NCBI RefSeq assembly: GCF_013141765.1
Contig: NZ_WHOD01000128.1
Location: 186,001 to 250,000 of the forward strand
DNA length: 64,000 nucleotides
DNA from: Paenibacillus foliorum
GTDB lineage: Bacteria; Bacillota; Bacilli; Paenibacillales; NBRC-103111
Direction: 5' to 3'
This document shows, piece by piece, positions 1-8,874 of this stretch. Position 1 is the first letter of the stretch. Each line of letters begins with the position of its first letter. The notes beneath the pieces were generated by a model, which made no database searches, was not told where the DNA came from, and saw nothing but the letters and a program-made list of their open reading frames with translations. The translations under genes and the position numbers were made by a program.

Positions 1-335
1 GCCCCACTGCTTGCAAAGAATACCCTGTCGAAGCACGAATTTCCTGTTAATAAGCTAGCAAGCTCAATCATCGGTTTATTGTAGAATGAAGGGCTCGAAT
101 TAATTAAAGTGCCAGCTTGTCGATTCAGTGCCTCTCGGATAATCTCGGGTGAATGCCCCAAACAGGTAACAGCCCATCCCCCGACAAAATCCAGGTACCG
201 CTTACCGTCCGTGTCCCACAAGTACATGCCTTCGCCACGTTCCATTACAAGCTCTGGGCGAGCCGCAGTAAATAAAATCGATTTCTTTGCTTCATCCAAC
301 AGCTGAGAAGTTTCCAAGGCCACTTGATATTCCAT
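1..335 (-). CDS. Class III PLP-dependent aminotransferase, N-terminal part (cut by window edge)
   Basis: The first 111 residues are inside the window and the rest runs off the left edge. The translated start MEYQVALETSQLLDEAKK is followed by MYLWDTDGKRYLDFVGG and CLGHSPEIIREAL, the N-terminal pattern of acetylornithine/ornithine-type class III aminotransferases, which move an amino group onto 2-oxoglutarate or another acceptor using pyridoxal phosphate. The PLP lysine would lie outside the window. An AGGGGTGAT ribosome site about 9 bases before ATG 335 supports this start over the ATG at 340. ArgD is the likeliest member, but substrate cannot be decided from this part. Confidence 0.8.
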   Translation of the reverse strand, partial: MEYQVALETSQLLDEAKKSILFTAARPELVMERGEGMYLWDTDGKRYLDFVGGWAVTCLGHSPEIIREALNRQAGTLINSSPSFYNKPMIELASLLTGNSCFDRVFFASSG

Positions 336-505
336 ACCATCACCCCTAATCAATAATGAATAATTATACATATTTATGAATATTAATTCAATCATTTTGT
401 AATATATTATATCTCTTGGCCTACGAAAAGCATTTCACATTGCAGCCCGTATTGATCATCAAATCCAACACGTTTGCTTTTGCTTGTACTTTCTATTCAA
501 ACAGT

Positions 506-542
506 AAAAAACAGCAGCTGCCGCATATTGCGGTGCTGCTGT
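506..542 (-). terminator. Intrinsic terminator of the acidic-protein gene
   Basis: On the minus strand ACAGCAGC and GCTGCTGT arms with an inner CCGCA/TGCGG stem are followed by a run of six T. It lies about 60 bases after the stop of the gene at 604-903. Confidence 0.8.
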
Positions 543-603
543 CATCATAAGCTATATGATATAGTATTCGATTCAAAATGTAAGAGAAGGGATCGAAGCA
601 GTA

Positions 604-903
604 TTATTCAGTCGCTTCCGCGTCTGAACCGGACTCATCGGATTCGGAATCCTCAGACTCAGCGGACTCTTCTTCGGATTCCTCTGCTGATTCTTCAGCT
701 GATTCCTCGGCAGACTCTTCCTCTGAACTGTCAGCTTCTTCCTCTGCCTCATCAGCGGATTCGGAATCTGATTCCTCACTCTCTTCTGCTTCATCTGCAG
801 CCTCTGCTTCAATTTCTTCTTCCTCTGCTTCTACTTCTTCAGCCTCTTCGATAGCTTCCTCATCCGACAACAATACTTCTTGTTCTACTGCTTCGATTTC
901 CAT
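604..903 (-). CDS. Extremely acidic Glu/Ser/Ala-rich small protein (99 aa), function unknown
   Basis: Not recognised as a named family. By hand count 45 of 99 residues are Glu and 8 Asp, with about 17 Ser and 17 Ala; there is no Lys, Arg, His, Cys, Pro or aromatic residue. After a mixed N-terminus (MEIEAVEQEVLLSDEE) the chain is low complexity, with SAEE repeats in the middle. It has no signal peptide or membrane segment and should be disordered and strongly negative. It looks like a true gene: GGAGGG sits 7 bases before the ATG and a clear terminator follows. Possible roles are inference only: polyanionic chaperone, nucleic-acid mimic or cation binder. Confidence 0.75.
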   Translation of the reverse strand: MEIEAVEQEVLLSDEEAIEEAEEVEAEEEEIEAEAADEAEESEESDSESADEAEEEADSSEEESAEESAEESAEESEEESAESEDSESDESGSDAEATE

Positions 904-1121
904 ATTTTATCCCTCCATTAGTAGCCCAGGCTCTAACCCAAGCCTAGTATTATACTATTAGGAGATTACAACTTTTAGTACTATAATCTTTTTTATTTTC
1001 ATTATTCATTTACTATCATTTTCACATCGTTTGAATGATTTATTTTTCATTCCTAATATTGTAGCAGTGTGATATGATAGTTTTAGTACTTTGTAACCAG
1101 TTCTTATAACCTACATGCTAC

Positions 1122-1206
1122 AACGATAATAGCAAACCTGTCGAAAGACAGGGACGCAAAGCCACAGGTCTAAGGGAAATCATTCCTAGGATAGCTGGGT
1201 TGCCGA
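1122..1206 (+). promoter_or_regulatory. Cyclic-di-GMP-I (GEMM-I) riboswitch aptamer
   Basis: The leader holds AGCAAACC, a stem CCTGTC-GAAA-GACAGG closed by a GNRA tetraloop, then GGGACGCAAAGCCACAGG (tetraloop receptor side) and a second stem ending AGCTGGGTTGCC. This order and these conserved strings are those of the GEMM-I aptamer. It stands about 100 bases before a CheX-like gene, a known type of target, and is followed by a terminator, so control is probably by transcription termination. Whether the ligand turns the gene on or off cannot be read from sequence alone. Confidence 0.9.
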
Positions 1207-1230
1207 AATGCAGCTTTACTTTTTTTTTCA

Positions 1231-1268
1231 GAAAAAGGACGGCTCCCATTCGGAGCAGTCCTTTTTAG
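1231..1268 (+). terminator. Expression-platform terminator of the c-di-GMP riboswitch
   Basis: AAAAAGGAC plus GCTCC pair with GGAGC plus GTCCTTTTT, ending in a T-run, between the aptamer and the ribosome site of the gene at 1304. Its place makes it the regulated terminator. Confidence 0.85.
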
Positions 1269-1303
1269 TTTAATCTATCTAAATCAGGCAGGGGGAATTC
1301 ATT

Positions 1304-1759
1304 ATGCAAGCAAGCTATATCAATCCATTTTTGGCAGCATCTATCCATGTGATCGAAACCTTTGTACAAACAAAACCTTCGATCGGCCAGCTTACCGTAA
1401 TGAAATTAGAGCTGGTGGAAAAACACATTTGGTTAAAAGTGGGAATCGTTGGGCATTTCAAGGGTGATGTTGTATTCGGCTTTCCAGAGCAAGTAGCCAT
1501 GAGAATCGTATCCGCCATGATGGGGGGATACGCAATAACCGAATTGGACGAAATGTGTCAAAGCGCAATTTCCGAGCTAGGCAACATGATTAGCGGCAAT
1601 GCCAGCACGATGCTGTATAACGACGGAATTCATGTGGACATCACACCTCCGAATATTTTAGCTGATCATCATATTTCCTTGGATAGCAAAGTGATTGCCG
1701 TTCCATTATCAATAACGAATGTAGGAGATTTTCATATCCATATGTTAATACCCGGTTAA
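1304..1759 (+). CDS. CheX-like chemotaxis phosphatase-family protein
   Basis: The 151-residue protein has the CheC/CheX/FliY fold signature: VVFGFPEQVAMRIVSAMMGG, then DEMCQSAISELGNMISGNAS, in which E-x-x-N (ELGN) is the CheX phosphatase motif acting on phospho-CheY. A GGGGGAATTC site precedes the ATG. It is a single gene behind a c-di-GMP-I riboswitch, so its level follows the second messenger. No CheA or CheY is nearby. Phosphatase activity is inferred from the family motif; CheX-related proteins can also act only as domains binding response regulators. Confidence 0.85.
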   Translation: MQASYINPFLAASIHVIETFVQTKPSIGQLTVMKLELVEKHIWLKVGIVGHFKGDVVFGFPEQVAMRIVSAMMGGYAITELDEMCQSAISELGNMISGNASTMLYNDGIHVDITPPNILADHHISLDSKVIAVPLSITNVGDFHIHMLIPG

Positions 1760-1807
1760 TATCAGAGTCGGTTTCTCTTCGACCGCAGAGCCGTAATGGT
1801 GTTGTAT

Positions 1808-3076
1808 TCAAAGTTTGGATGACGGCTCCGCGGAAGCGGAAGTAGAAGTTACGGCTTCGCTTTTCACAGGTGCAGCGCGGTTGGAACTGTAAACGGCAAA
1901 GCCCAGCATCGTTGCAAGGAGCATACCGCCGCCTGTGTAGAACGCTGCGGTCAAACCTAGCGATTGTCCCAGTAGACCAAACATGGCTGGAGCGGTCATT
2001 TGTGATAAACGGTTTGTTAAGAGGCGAAGCCCCATGACCTTTCCTCGTTCCGACTCCTTCGTTTCCTCCACCATAATCATAATGGTCACGGGCAAATTCA
2101 TACCAATTGAGCTGCCAAGCAAGAACGTGATTATGCCAATTCCGATAATGTGCAAGGAAGCCACAGGAATGAAGATCAGACACACTGAAGCTATGCAGCC
2201 TGCAGTGAGCAGAATCGTTTCCAATGTTACCCGTTTCATAAACTGCCCCAGTAAGAATCGCGATACCAGACCGGACAAGCCCATCAGCGAGATAACTGAT
2301 GAAATAATTAAGGCAGAATAGCCATGTTCATTTAAATAAAGCGGAATGAAACTACCGTATAAGGACTGAATGAACATAATCAGAAATGTACCCATAAGTC
2401 CAAACTGGACACCCCTGTGGCGGGTTAAATGAATTCCGCTGATATAGCTGTTCAGCATTTCCTTAGGTTTAAAAAGCTCCTTCGTTCGTGTCAGCTGTCC
2501 AGGTCCATCTGGACTCTTGATCATCGAAACGAGGATAAAACAAACTGAGCATACGATAAAAGAAGCAATAAAAGCAGAGCGGTAGCTCCACAATGAAGAA
2601 CCATAATAGGAAACGACTAGTCCTCCTAAGAGCGGTCCAGCCATGTTACCTACAGAAGACCACATGGAGAAGCGGTTGATGTTCTTATTGCGTCTGGCCT
2701 TATCCTGCTCCCCATCCGTAGCAAGAACCTGTAGCGAGGAAGCCATAATTATCATACTAGCTCCAAGAAGAACCTGCGAAACCGCCAGCACTAACAGCGT
2801 GCTGCTCCATGACATGATCGCTAATGAAGTCATAAGCAATAAGCAGCCGATCTTAGTCATCCGAAGGGGTCCCAAGGTATCGATCATTTGCCCAATCGGC
2901 ATTGCAATAAACATGGGCAACAGAGACCTGAGCGTTACAATTAATCCAATCAACGCAGTAGAAGCCCCAAGCGCATCCGCATAAAGCGTAAAAAACGGCT
3001 GGGCCACCGTCATCACTCCGAAAAACACACCTCCACCATAAATCCCAATCGCTCGCACCGCTTTTTCCGAATTCAC
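1808..3076 (-). CDS. MFS transporter, 12 membrane segments
   Basis: 422 residues with about 12 hydrophobic segments and a long central loop (about residues 185-215), the layout of major facilitator permeases. The stretch FIAMPIGQMIDTLGPLRMTK fits the loop 2-3 motif of the family, here degenerate. A GTG start is favoured by AAGGTGA six bases before it. The C-terminal tail is Ser/Ala rich. The gene is divergent from a LysR regulator, a common pairing for drug or metabolite exporters, so the regulator probably controls it. Substrate unknown. Confidence 0.85.
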   Translation of the reverse strand: MNSEKAVRAIGIYGGGVFFGVMTVAQPFFTLYADALGASTALIGLIVTLRSLLPMFIAMPIGQMIDTLGPLRMTKIGCLLLMTSLAIMSWSSTLLVLAVSQVLLGASMIIMASSLQVLATDGEQDKARRNKNINRFSMWSSVGNMAGPLLGGLVVSYYGSSLWSYRSAFIASFIVCSVCFILVSMIKSPDGPGQLTRTKELFKPKEMLNSYISGIHLTRHRGVQFGLMGTFLIMFIQSLYGSFIPLYLNEHGYSALIISSVISLMGLSGLVSRFLLGQFMKRVTLETILLTAGCIASVCLIFIPVASLHIIGIGIITFLLGSSIGMNLPVTIMIMVEETKESERGKVMGLRLLTNRLSQMTAPAMFGLLGQSLGLTAAFYTGGGMLLATMLGFAVYSSNRAAPVKSEAVTSTSASAEPSSKL

Positions 3077-3383
3077 AGCAAGTCACCTTCTTTGTCTCTT
3101 CTAATTGTCTCTTGTATTGGTGAGCTTAAGGGGATATTCTAACTTAAGGAGAGGTACTAGTTACCCGCAGCTCTCACTCCTAGTATTTATGAAACTAATA
3201 AACAGCCCAGGACGATGTCCTGAACAATCTTCCGTACTCCTTATTTATCTTTATTTTATGGCGATTTTGATGCCAAGTATATATCCAAATCTGAATGACC
3301 TTATTCATTTTTTGAATACATAGTCCACAAAGACGGTCGACAAATAGCATTAAACCAATAAACTAAGAAACTGGCGGTGTTTC
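3077..3383. other. Divergent promoter region between MFS and LysR genes
   Basis: About 300 bases without a convincing gene. It must hold the promoters of both flanking genes. A 72-codon frame at 3105-3323 has no ribosome site or family resemblance. I see no clear palindrome that I could name as the LysR box. Confidence 0.5.
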
Positions 3384-4307
3384 ATGACCTTTGATCAAAT
3401 CTTAACCTTCGTGACGGTTTACCGTTTAGGGAGCATTTCCAAAGCCGCGGAAAGGCTGTACTTGCCCCAACCTACGGTTTCACACAGAATCAAGCAGTTG
3501 GAGAGAGAATTGGGCAAGCCTTTACTTATTCGAGCCCATGGAATAGTCCGGCTATCTGAGGAAGGCAGTGCCTTCCTCCCCTATGCCTTAAATGCGCTGG
3601 CTGCTCTTGACCAAGGCCGTGAGGCTGTGGATCATCTCAAGCAAGGATTGACTGGCAAGCTTTCTTTTGGCTGCGTCAATTCATTTGCCAGTATCATCCT
3701 GCCTCCGATTCTGGATAGCTTTAGTAAAGCTTACCCAAACATCGCATTGCAGGTGCTTTGCTGCACTACCCAAGAGCAAATCAAGATGATTAAGAACAAG
3801 CATTTTCAGTTCGGCATTACACGTTATACAGCCAATGATCCTTCAATCACTTTCCGGCTGCTGCATTCGCACCCAGTCTATGCCATCGTTTCGGAGGAGC
3901 ATCCGTATGCCGGTCGTGAATCCTTGAAGCTTCAGGATGTATTAAAGGAACAGCTCATTCTTTACGAGCCTGAGAGCATGTTTCGCAAAAAAATAGATCT
4001 CACCTTCAATGATCTGAACCTGCATTATAATGCCCATTATGAAACAAACAATTTGCAATTGATTAAACATTGGATCAAGAGCACGTTAGGTATTTTTCTG
4101 TCGTTCCCTCTTTACATTCAGGCGGAGATCGATTCGGGAGAAATGTACGCTATTCCCATCGAGCAAAATCCATTCCCGCTCAATCAACTGTTTCTCATGT
4201 ATCGGGAAGAAGAATTAAACAGCGTGGATTATTTATTTTTGCGTCATTTTCAAAAGGCTATGGAACCATTCCACCCCGTCGATTCTGATGAACATGACTC
4301 TTTCTAA
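3384..4307 (+). CDS. LysR-family transcriptional regulator
   Basis: 307 residues. The N-terminal winged helix (residues 1-60) shows the LysR pattern FVTVYRLGSISKAAERL then QPTVSHRIKQLE. The rest is a periplasmic-binding-like effector domain, starting near LSFGCVNSFASIILPPIL. It is transcribed away from the MFS gene at 1808-3076, which is the likeliest target, and it runs toward the peptidase gene, ending only 6 bases from that gene's stop. Effector unknown. Confidence 0.9.
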   Translation: MTFDQILTFVTVYRLGSISKAAERLYLPQPTVSHRIKQLERELGKPLLIRAHGIVRLSEEGSAFLPYALNALAALDQGREAVDHLKQGLTGKLSFGCVNSFASIILPPILDSFSKAYPNIALQVLCCTTQEQIKMIKNKHFQFGITRYTANDPSITFRLLHSHPVYAIVSEEHPYAGRESLKLQDVLKEQLILYEPESMFRKKIDLTFNDLNLHYNAHYETNNLQLIKHWIKSTLGIFLSFPLYIQAEIDSGEMYAIPIEQNPFPLNQLFLMYREEELNSVDYLFLRHFQKAMEPFHPVDSDEHDSF

Positions 4308-4313
4308 TAATGA

Positions 4314-5732
4314 CTAAGGTGCAGGCTGAAACCAGTTAAACGGCTTGGTATTAAAAAACAAATTGGGGTTAGCCTGCATATTGTGCGCCCAAAATGTAAA
4401 ATGCAGATGGGGACCGGTGGAAAACCCAGTTGTCCCTACAAGGCCGATAATATCCCCCTGCTTCACATGGTCTCCTGTTTTAACCTTCAGCTCAGATAAA
4501 TGAGCATATTGGGAGAATAAGTTCATACCATGATCGATATAAATAGAATTTCCTGTCAAATAAAGACTCTCGGCGAGAGCTACAATACCGTCATTAGTCG
4601 CCTTGATAGGAGTCCCCGTCTTCGCCGCAAGATCAATAGCCATATGACTGCTGTCAAGCTTGCCGTTCACATATCTCGTATAACCGTACGGTGTAGTCAG
4701 GATGCCTTCAATAGGTTGAATAAACGGGGAGGAAAATAAAAATTCCGGCTCGGACTTACTTCTTGCCAGGTCTATTTTCTTCTGATCCGCTTGAATGGTT
4801 TTTGTATCCTGCTTCATGCTTTCCATTTGCTTCGTCACTTGCAAGTATTGGGTTTCGAATTTCTTCTCCTTGATCGTAAGCGTCTTGTCTCCGATTGGAT
4901 AGCTCCCTGCCTTAGTATTCATGGGGATCGGCAGATAAGTAAAGTAACCGGAAGCGAATGGCTGAAGCTCATATGTTTTTCCCTGCCACTCCACATTACC
5001 GGGAGAACGGTGACGTACCAGTACAATGTCCCCGCGGGCTGCCGTTTCAGGCATTAACGTCCACTCCGACTGAATAGCTTTCCGTGCCGTCTCACTGTCG
5101 GCATAATATTCTGCTTCCTTCGCTATGCTTTGCAGTCGCAGACTCTCCATTTCCATCTGCTTCACAAGCTCAGGTGTAACCTGCTGTTTCCAGCTTCTAC
5201 CACCATCTGTTGTTGTCCACAAGGGCGCAGAGTCTTGCCCCTCCTTGGCTATCAGCGCCCATCCGACATTTTCAGTAAGAAACTGTGACTTCTTCACTTC
5301 CAATTCCTTCGCTCCTGCTGCAATTCTCTGAATGCTCGGCAAGCTCCCTTTGATCCATTTTAGATCTTCATTTTCGACAATAGCCTTGGATGTCTGACTT
5401 GACTGATCCATCTGAACCGCAGAAGTAGCGGCAGCATACCAGCTAACTCCCCCATCATCGGTTTTCATAATTCCATCCGTATAGGAGACCCACCCATGCA
5501 TGAAATCGTCCATTTGGAAATCAAGCGCCTCTCTTGGAGGTTTGGCCGGTATGGCTTTCTCTGCTGCTTGCGTAGCTCCAGTCCCGCTCTTTGGTATCAT
5601 CAAGCTGCTTGCAAAATCCGGTACAAGAATAATAATCGACAAACATGACGCAGCTGCTATCCCTAATAAAGCGAGCAAATATTTCCCTTTTCGGCTGGAT
5701 TGCGTTCGTTTTCCGGTACTTTCACGTCTCAT
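4314..5732 (-). CDS. M23 (LytM) metallopeptidase with N-terminal Asp-box/Ycf48-like region
   Basis: 472 residues. One membrane anchor lies near residues 17-36 (YLLALLGIAAASCLSIIIL). Two Asp-box motifs follow, KTDDGGVSW and TTDGGRSW, typical of Ycf48/BNR propellers. The C-terminal 130 residues are a LytM domain with zinc ligands in HMAID and GPHLHF. Such enzymes cut peptidoglycan cross-bridges or act as scaffolds outside the membrane. The ATG at 5732 has AGAGGG about 9 bases upstream; a TTG at 5774 has no such site. Only part of a propeller is present, so the Asp-box region may bind ligand rather than form a full blade ring. Confidence 0.85.
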   Translation of the reverse strand: MRRESTGKRTQSSRKGKYLLALLGIAAASCLSIIILVPDFASSLMIPKSGTGATQAAEKAIPAKPPREALDFQMDDFMHGWVSYTDGIMKTDDGGVSWYAAATSAVQMDQSSQTSKAIVENEDLKWIKGSLPSIQRIAAGAKELEVKKSQFLTENVGWALIAKEGQDSAPLWTTTDGGRSWKQQVTPELVKQMEMESLRLQSIAKEAEYYADSETARKAIQSEWTLMPETAARGDIVLVRHRSPGNVEWQGKTYELQPFASGYFTYLPIPMNTKAGSYPIGDKTLTIKEKKFETQYLQVTKQMESMKQDTKTIQADQKKIDLARSKSEPEFLFSSPFIQPIEGILTTPYGYTRYVNGKLDSSHMAIDLAAKTGTPIKATNDGIVALAESLYLTGNSIYIDHGMNLFSQYAHLSELKVKTGDHVKQGDIIGLVGTTGFSTGPHLHFTFWAHNMQANPNLFFNTKPFNWFQPAP

Positions 5733-5884
5733 ATGTAAATTCCCTCTCTTTATTGGCATCCATAGACGGTCCAATTCTATTGGCCGCTACTATATATAGT
5801 ACGACACCCTCCTAAAGGAATCCATAACAAATTGTCCACTAATAGTGAAGCGAGCAACAGTCGGCTAAGTAAAAGTAAGAGGTG

Positions 5885-5937
5885 TCGCAAAAAAAAAGCC
5901 AAGCCACAAAGTAGAAGCTCTACCTGAGGCTTGGATA
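5885..5937 (-). terminator. Terminator of the PD-(D/E)XK nuclease gene
   Basis: On the minus strand CCAAGCC and GGCTTGG arms are followed by nine T. The gene's TAG stop lies in the upstream part of the hairpin. Confidence 0.8.
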
Positions 5938-7119
5938 AATTTCAGTTAACAAACACTTGCCTGTTTTGTCGTCGCTGCTGTTATCCTTCCAGTAAATATA
6001 TATGTCAGCAGGCGGGTCGTTCTGGCTCAGCTTGCGAATCATCTTTTTGTTGTTTTCGTCCGGACAATAGAACAGATTAATTTCATGCTTTTGTGGATCG
6101 GTAACGCCTTGGTGCTTACGATTCGAGTTATTGACGGTCGTGAAGATCAGTGTGGCATCGAGCGTAGGTTTACGGACTTCATTACCGGAACTTCGCAAGA
6201 CTAGCTCTTTTACCCTGTTTTTAATATCGTTCGAAGCATAATCCCTATCAAACTCAAGCTCGGTGAATACATCATAATAAAATTCAGGAATGGTTTTTCC
6301 ATAGCTTCGACGTTCGGTTCCCGCTGTCTTCTCTTCCTTATACGAATGGAAGTCGGATTTGATAAATGTCAGGAATGATTTCAGTGTGTGCTTGGTATAG
6401 TCGTAAATCGGTTCGATATTGCCACAGGCCTCGTCTTGTAGTGTCCGGTTCAACATGGCGACGACATGGGCAGGCGCTTCCTCTTGTGTCTGCGCTGCAT
6501 CCGGCCCCCAAGTCATATGATAACAAGGGATATTCTTTATGGAATCCGTAAACTCCAGCTTGTCCACGAGCTCAGCGAACTCTTCCACTGCCCGGATGTT
6601 CCGTTTAGGAGTAAGAAAAATAAACGACAGCGCCGGAATCTGAGCAGAAGATACCCCCCGACCGTCTGCTGCGCTTCGGCTGGCATAATACTGAATCAGT
6701 CCGGTCAGCTCCTCGTACAGCTGGTTCCCGCCCTTCTGGATGGCGCCGTCCTTGATTTTATTTTCAATGCAGAAAGCAAAGCGGGCACGATGTGGATCGG
6801 AGCTATGAAAGATCTCAATCAAAATATCGATATCTCTCGTTTTCTGTTTGCTCGTTTCGGTGTCCAGCATGACGGTCATCTCCGCCTGTACGCTGATGCT
6901 GTAAGGTGACCGCTTGGATAAATTTCTGATTCGGTCGTTGTAGATCAATTCTTTGAAGCTATCTTTATTACCGAGAATAACCGGGGTCAGAAAATATTCC
7001 AGGAACACGGAATCCAATCCGTGATTTTCGTTCGGATCAAGCAGGTAAGCGAGAAAGGAGCTCACATTCGGTTCATTGATGGATCCATCATTAGAAGCCA
7101 AAATTTTAAATATATTCAT
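5920..7119 (-). CDS. PD-(D/E)XK nuclease superfamily protein (PDDEXK_4-like)
   Basis: 399 residues. Residues near 120-150 give RDIDILIEI, then FAFCIENKIKDGAIQ and GNQLYEE: the Asp, the E-x-K of IENK and the downstream Gln are the pattern of the PD-(D/E)XK fold. The N-terminus EPNVSSFLAYLLDPNENHG is typical of the stand-alone PDDEXK_4 group. The ATG at 7119 is chosen because GAGGAG lies 6 bases before it; the ATG at 7143 has none. Target and role are unknown; related proteins are often in defence or mobile contexts, but no partner methylase or helicase is next to it. Confidence 0.75.
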   Translation of the reverse strand: MNIFKILASNDGSINEPNVSSFLAYLLDPNENHGLDSVFLEYFLTPVILGNKDSFKELIYNDRIRNLSKRSPYSISVQAEMTVMLDTETSKQKTRDIDILIEIFHSSDPHRARFAFCIENKIKDGAIQKGGNQLYEELTGLIQYYASRSAADGRGVSSAQIPALSFIFLTPKRNIRAVEEFAELVDKLEFTDSIKNIPCYHMTWGPDAAQTQEEAPAHVVAMLNRTLQDEACGNIEPIYDYTKHTLKSFLTFIKSDFHSYKEEKTAGTERRSYGKTIPEFYYDVFTELEFDRDYASNDIKNRVKELVLRSSGNEVRKPTLDATLIFTTVNNSNRKHQGVTDPQKHEINLFYCPDENNKKMIRKLSQNDPPADIYIYWKDNSSDDKTGKCLLTEIYPSLR

Positions 7120-7273
7120 CAGGTTCTCCTCGGATGTATTCATTATCGGTATTGGCAGCTTGCTGGAAACATAACGTTTTAACGTTTTGCCTGTTCTTTT
7201 TATTCGACAAAAACCACTAAAGCCCTCTTGATTTTACCAATAACTTACAAAATGAGTTCTATAAATTGAACTG

Positions 7274-7882
7274 CTACAACTCTGAAGGTAAACCATGAAG
7301 ATACATCGCCATACAATCTGAATGTGAACGTAATACGGCAGTTGTTTTTATGCTTGGTGTCTTGTAAATCACAGGATAGTCCATTTCATCAAATAGTTCA
7401 CGTATTGGAAAAGCCAATTTCTCTTCTTCTAGCGAGAACTGTGCATCCACACCCGCTTTATTTCCGCGCGCATCTAAACGAATCCATTTCCCAATTGACT
7501 TCAGATACACAGCATTTAACGCATGAATAACGTAACCTGTATCAGGGGTATCTCCTAAGGTCAGACGTTGGTAACAAAAACCAGTCGGTATTCCTTCGGA
7601 CCTTAATAAAGCACACAATAAATTCGATTTTGCATAACAAATTCCTTCTTGAAAGAATAGAACATCGGATGCTCTACATGTAATGCGTGAACTTTGGATA
7701 TCCCATGAATGAGATATATTATCACGAACAAATTCAAAAGCAGACATAACAAATTTAATTTCATTTAGCGAATGGCTATTTAATTCCGCAGCTTTATCAA
7801 TTATCGTGGAATGACTGAAATCAATTTCTTCGGTTTCTTCTAAATAATCATCTAAAGAACTGGATTCGCATATTAGTCGCAT
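7274..7882 (-). CDS. Transglutaminase-like (papain-fold) protein
   Basis: 202 residues with the transglutaminase core triad in order: Cys in EGICYAKSNLLCALLRSEG, His in GYVIHALNAVYL, Asp in KWIRLDARGNK. Bacterial members are usually proteases or amidases; specific substrate is unknown. No signal peptide or membrane segment is seen, so it is likely cytoplasmic. The start at 7882 has AGGAGGAAAAGA directly upstream, preferred to the longer frame to 7942. It stands alone between nuclease and yhfC. Confidence 0.8.
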   Translation of the reverse strand: MRLICESSSLDDYLEETEEIDFSHSTIIDKAAELNSHSLNEIKFVMSAFEFVRDNISHSWDIQSSRITCRASDVLFFQEGICYAKSNLLCALLRSEGIPTGFCYQRLTLGDTPDTGYVIHALNAVYLKSIGKWIRLDARGNKAGVDAQFSLEEEKLAFPIRELFDEMDYPVIYKTPSIKTTAVLRSHSDCMAMYLHGLPSEL

Positions 7883-8006
7883 TCTTTTCCTCCTCATACG
7901 TTTACTAACCGCCACTAACGTTTCAGGATCACATTTAAGCAACTGTAATAATAATGCAACAAAGTGAATAATTATTCAACTCAAATATTGGGTTCAAATA
8001 CGCTGC

Positions 8007-8047
8007 ACGCAAAAAAGGAACGGCCCCATAAGCTGAGACTGTTCCTA
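8007..8047 (-). terminator. Terminator of yhfC
   Basis: Minus-strand AGGAAC...GTTCCT stem with inner GGCC-side pairing, followed by six T, just after the yhfC stop. Its 3' side ends in a 17-base string also found after the pstS terminator. Confidence 0.75.
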
Positions 8048-8050
8048 TTT

Positions 8051-8824
8051 CTAGCCAAACCATTTCTTCGACTTTACTATTACTACAATAGCCCCAATCC
8101 CTAATACCCATATAACAATCTCAGCTACCCACAATGATAAGAAATGAGCTTGATACATGGCGGGCGCGAAGTCGACAAGAGCATGAAGCAGGATTGCATA
8201 AAGTAAATACATACTTTTCCGATAGCGAACTCCATACAAGACAATTAGCGAGAACGCAATCTGCATAAATATCGCCGGGATCCGCTCTAACCCTCCCAGC
8301 CAAAATTCACTCTGCGCAGTATGGATCAGTCGTTCCTTGAGCTGAGCAACCTGCTCCGGCGGCAGCCCTGCTCCAAGTGATTGTTCAAGCTTGCCCGCAT
8401 TAATCATCGTTGCGAAGACTATCCCCTGTACACCGGAAACAATAGCTATCAAAAAGGCCTCAATACCTCCGTGACCGATTCCTAAGGAAATGCCGTCCTT
8501 GCGTTCATGCCGATTTTTCAGCAGTAAGGAGAAGCCTAGCCAACGTCCTACCTCTTCAAATATACCCGCGGCCAGCCCTCCGTAAATGGCAAACAGCCAA
8601 GGATTCTTGAACAAATCTACCGTCGATTTATTTACGGATAATACATAATAATGCAGCCCTTTTTCCAAAACCTGCGAAAAAATGAAAAAGACGAGTATTC
8701 CGACGCCAATGGCACGATAAGAAATACCACTAGTTTTGCGAAAATATAACACAAGCGCCAAAGGAATGATTATTCCCAAGATGACCTGCACAATCATTGC
8801 CGTGATGGAACCCTGACTCACCAT
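8051..8824 (-). CDS. yhfC: YhfC-family intramembrane metalloprotease
   Basis: 257 residues, about seven to eight membrane segments. The family signature is clear: GIFEEVGRWLGF near residue 90 and GHGGIEAF near residue 118, whose Glu and His residues are the proposed metal ligands of YhfC-like glutamic/metallo proteases. AAGGAG precedes the ATG. The gene is followed by its own terminator and is preceded by a small XRE regulator in the same direction. Substrate is not known. Confidence 0.85.
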   Translation of the reverse strand: MVSQGSITAMIVQVILGIIIPLALVLYFRKTSGISYRAIGVGILVFFIFSQVLEKGLHYYVLSVNKSTVDLFKNPWLFAIYGGLAAGIFEEVGRWLGFSLLLKNRHERKDGISLGIGHGGIEAFLIAIVSGVQGIVFATMINAGKLEQSLGAGLPPEQVAQLKERLIHTAQSEFWLGGLERIPAIFMQIAFSLIVLYGVRYRKSMYLLYAILLHALVDFAPAMYQAHFLSLWVAEIVIWVLGIGAIVVIVKSKKWFG

Positions 8825-8874
8825 TTGTTCTCACTCCTTATATAAGGCTAGACAAAGTAGACCCTCGTGATGTA

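Noticed and set aside
474-854. Plus-strand frame rich in Leu/Pro opposite the acidic gene
   Set aside because: It is the antisense of the repeated GAA/GAG codons; no ribosome site, and the minus-strand gene has both start signals and a terminator.
3105-3323. Plus-strand 72-codon frame in the MFS-LysR gap
   Set aside because: No ribosome site and no recognisable protein features; the region is a divergent promoter.
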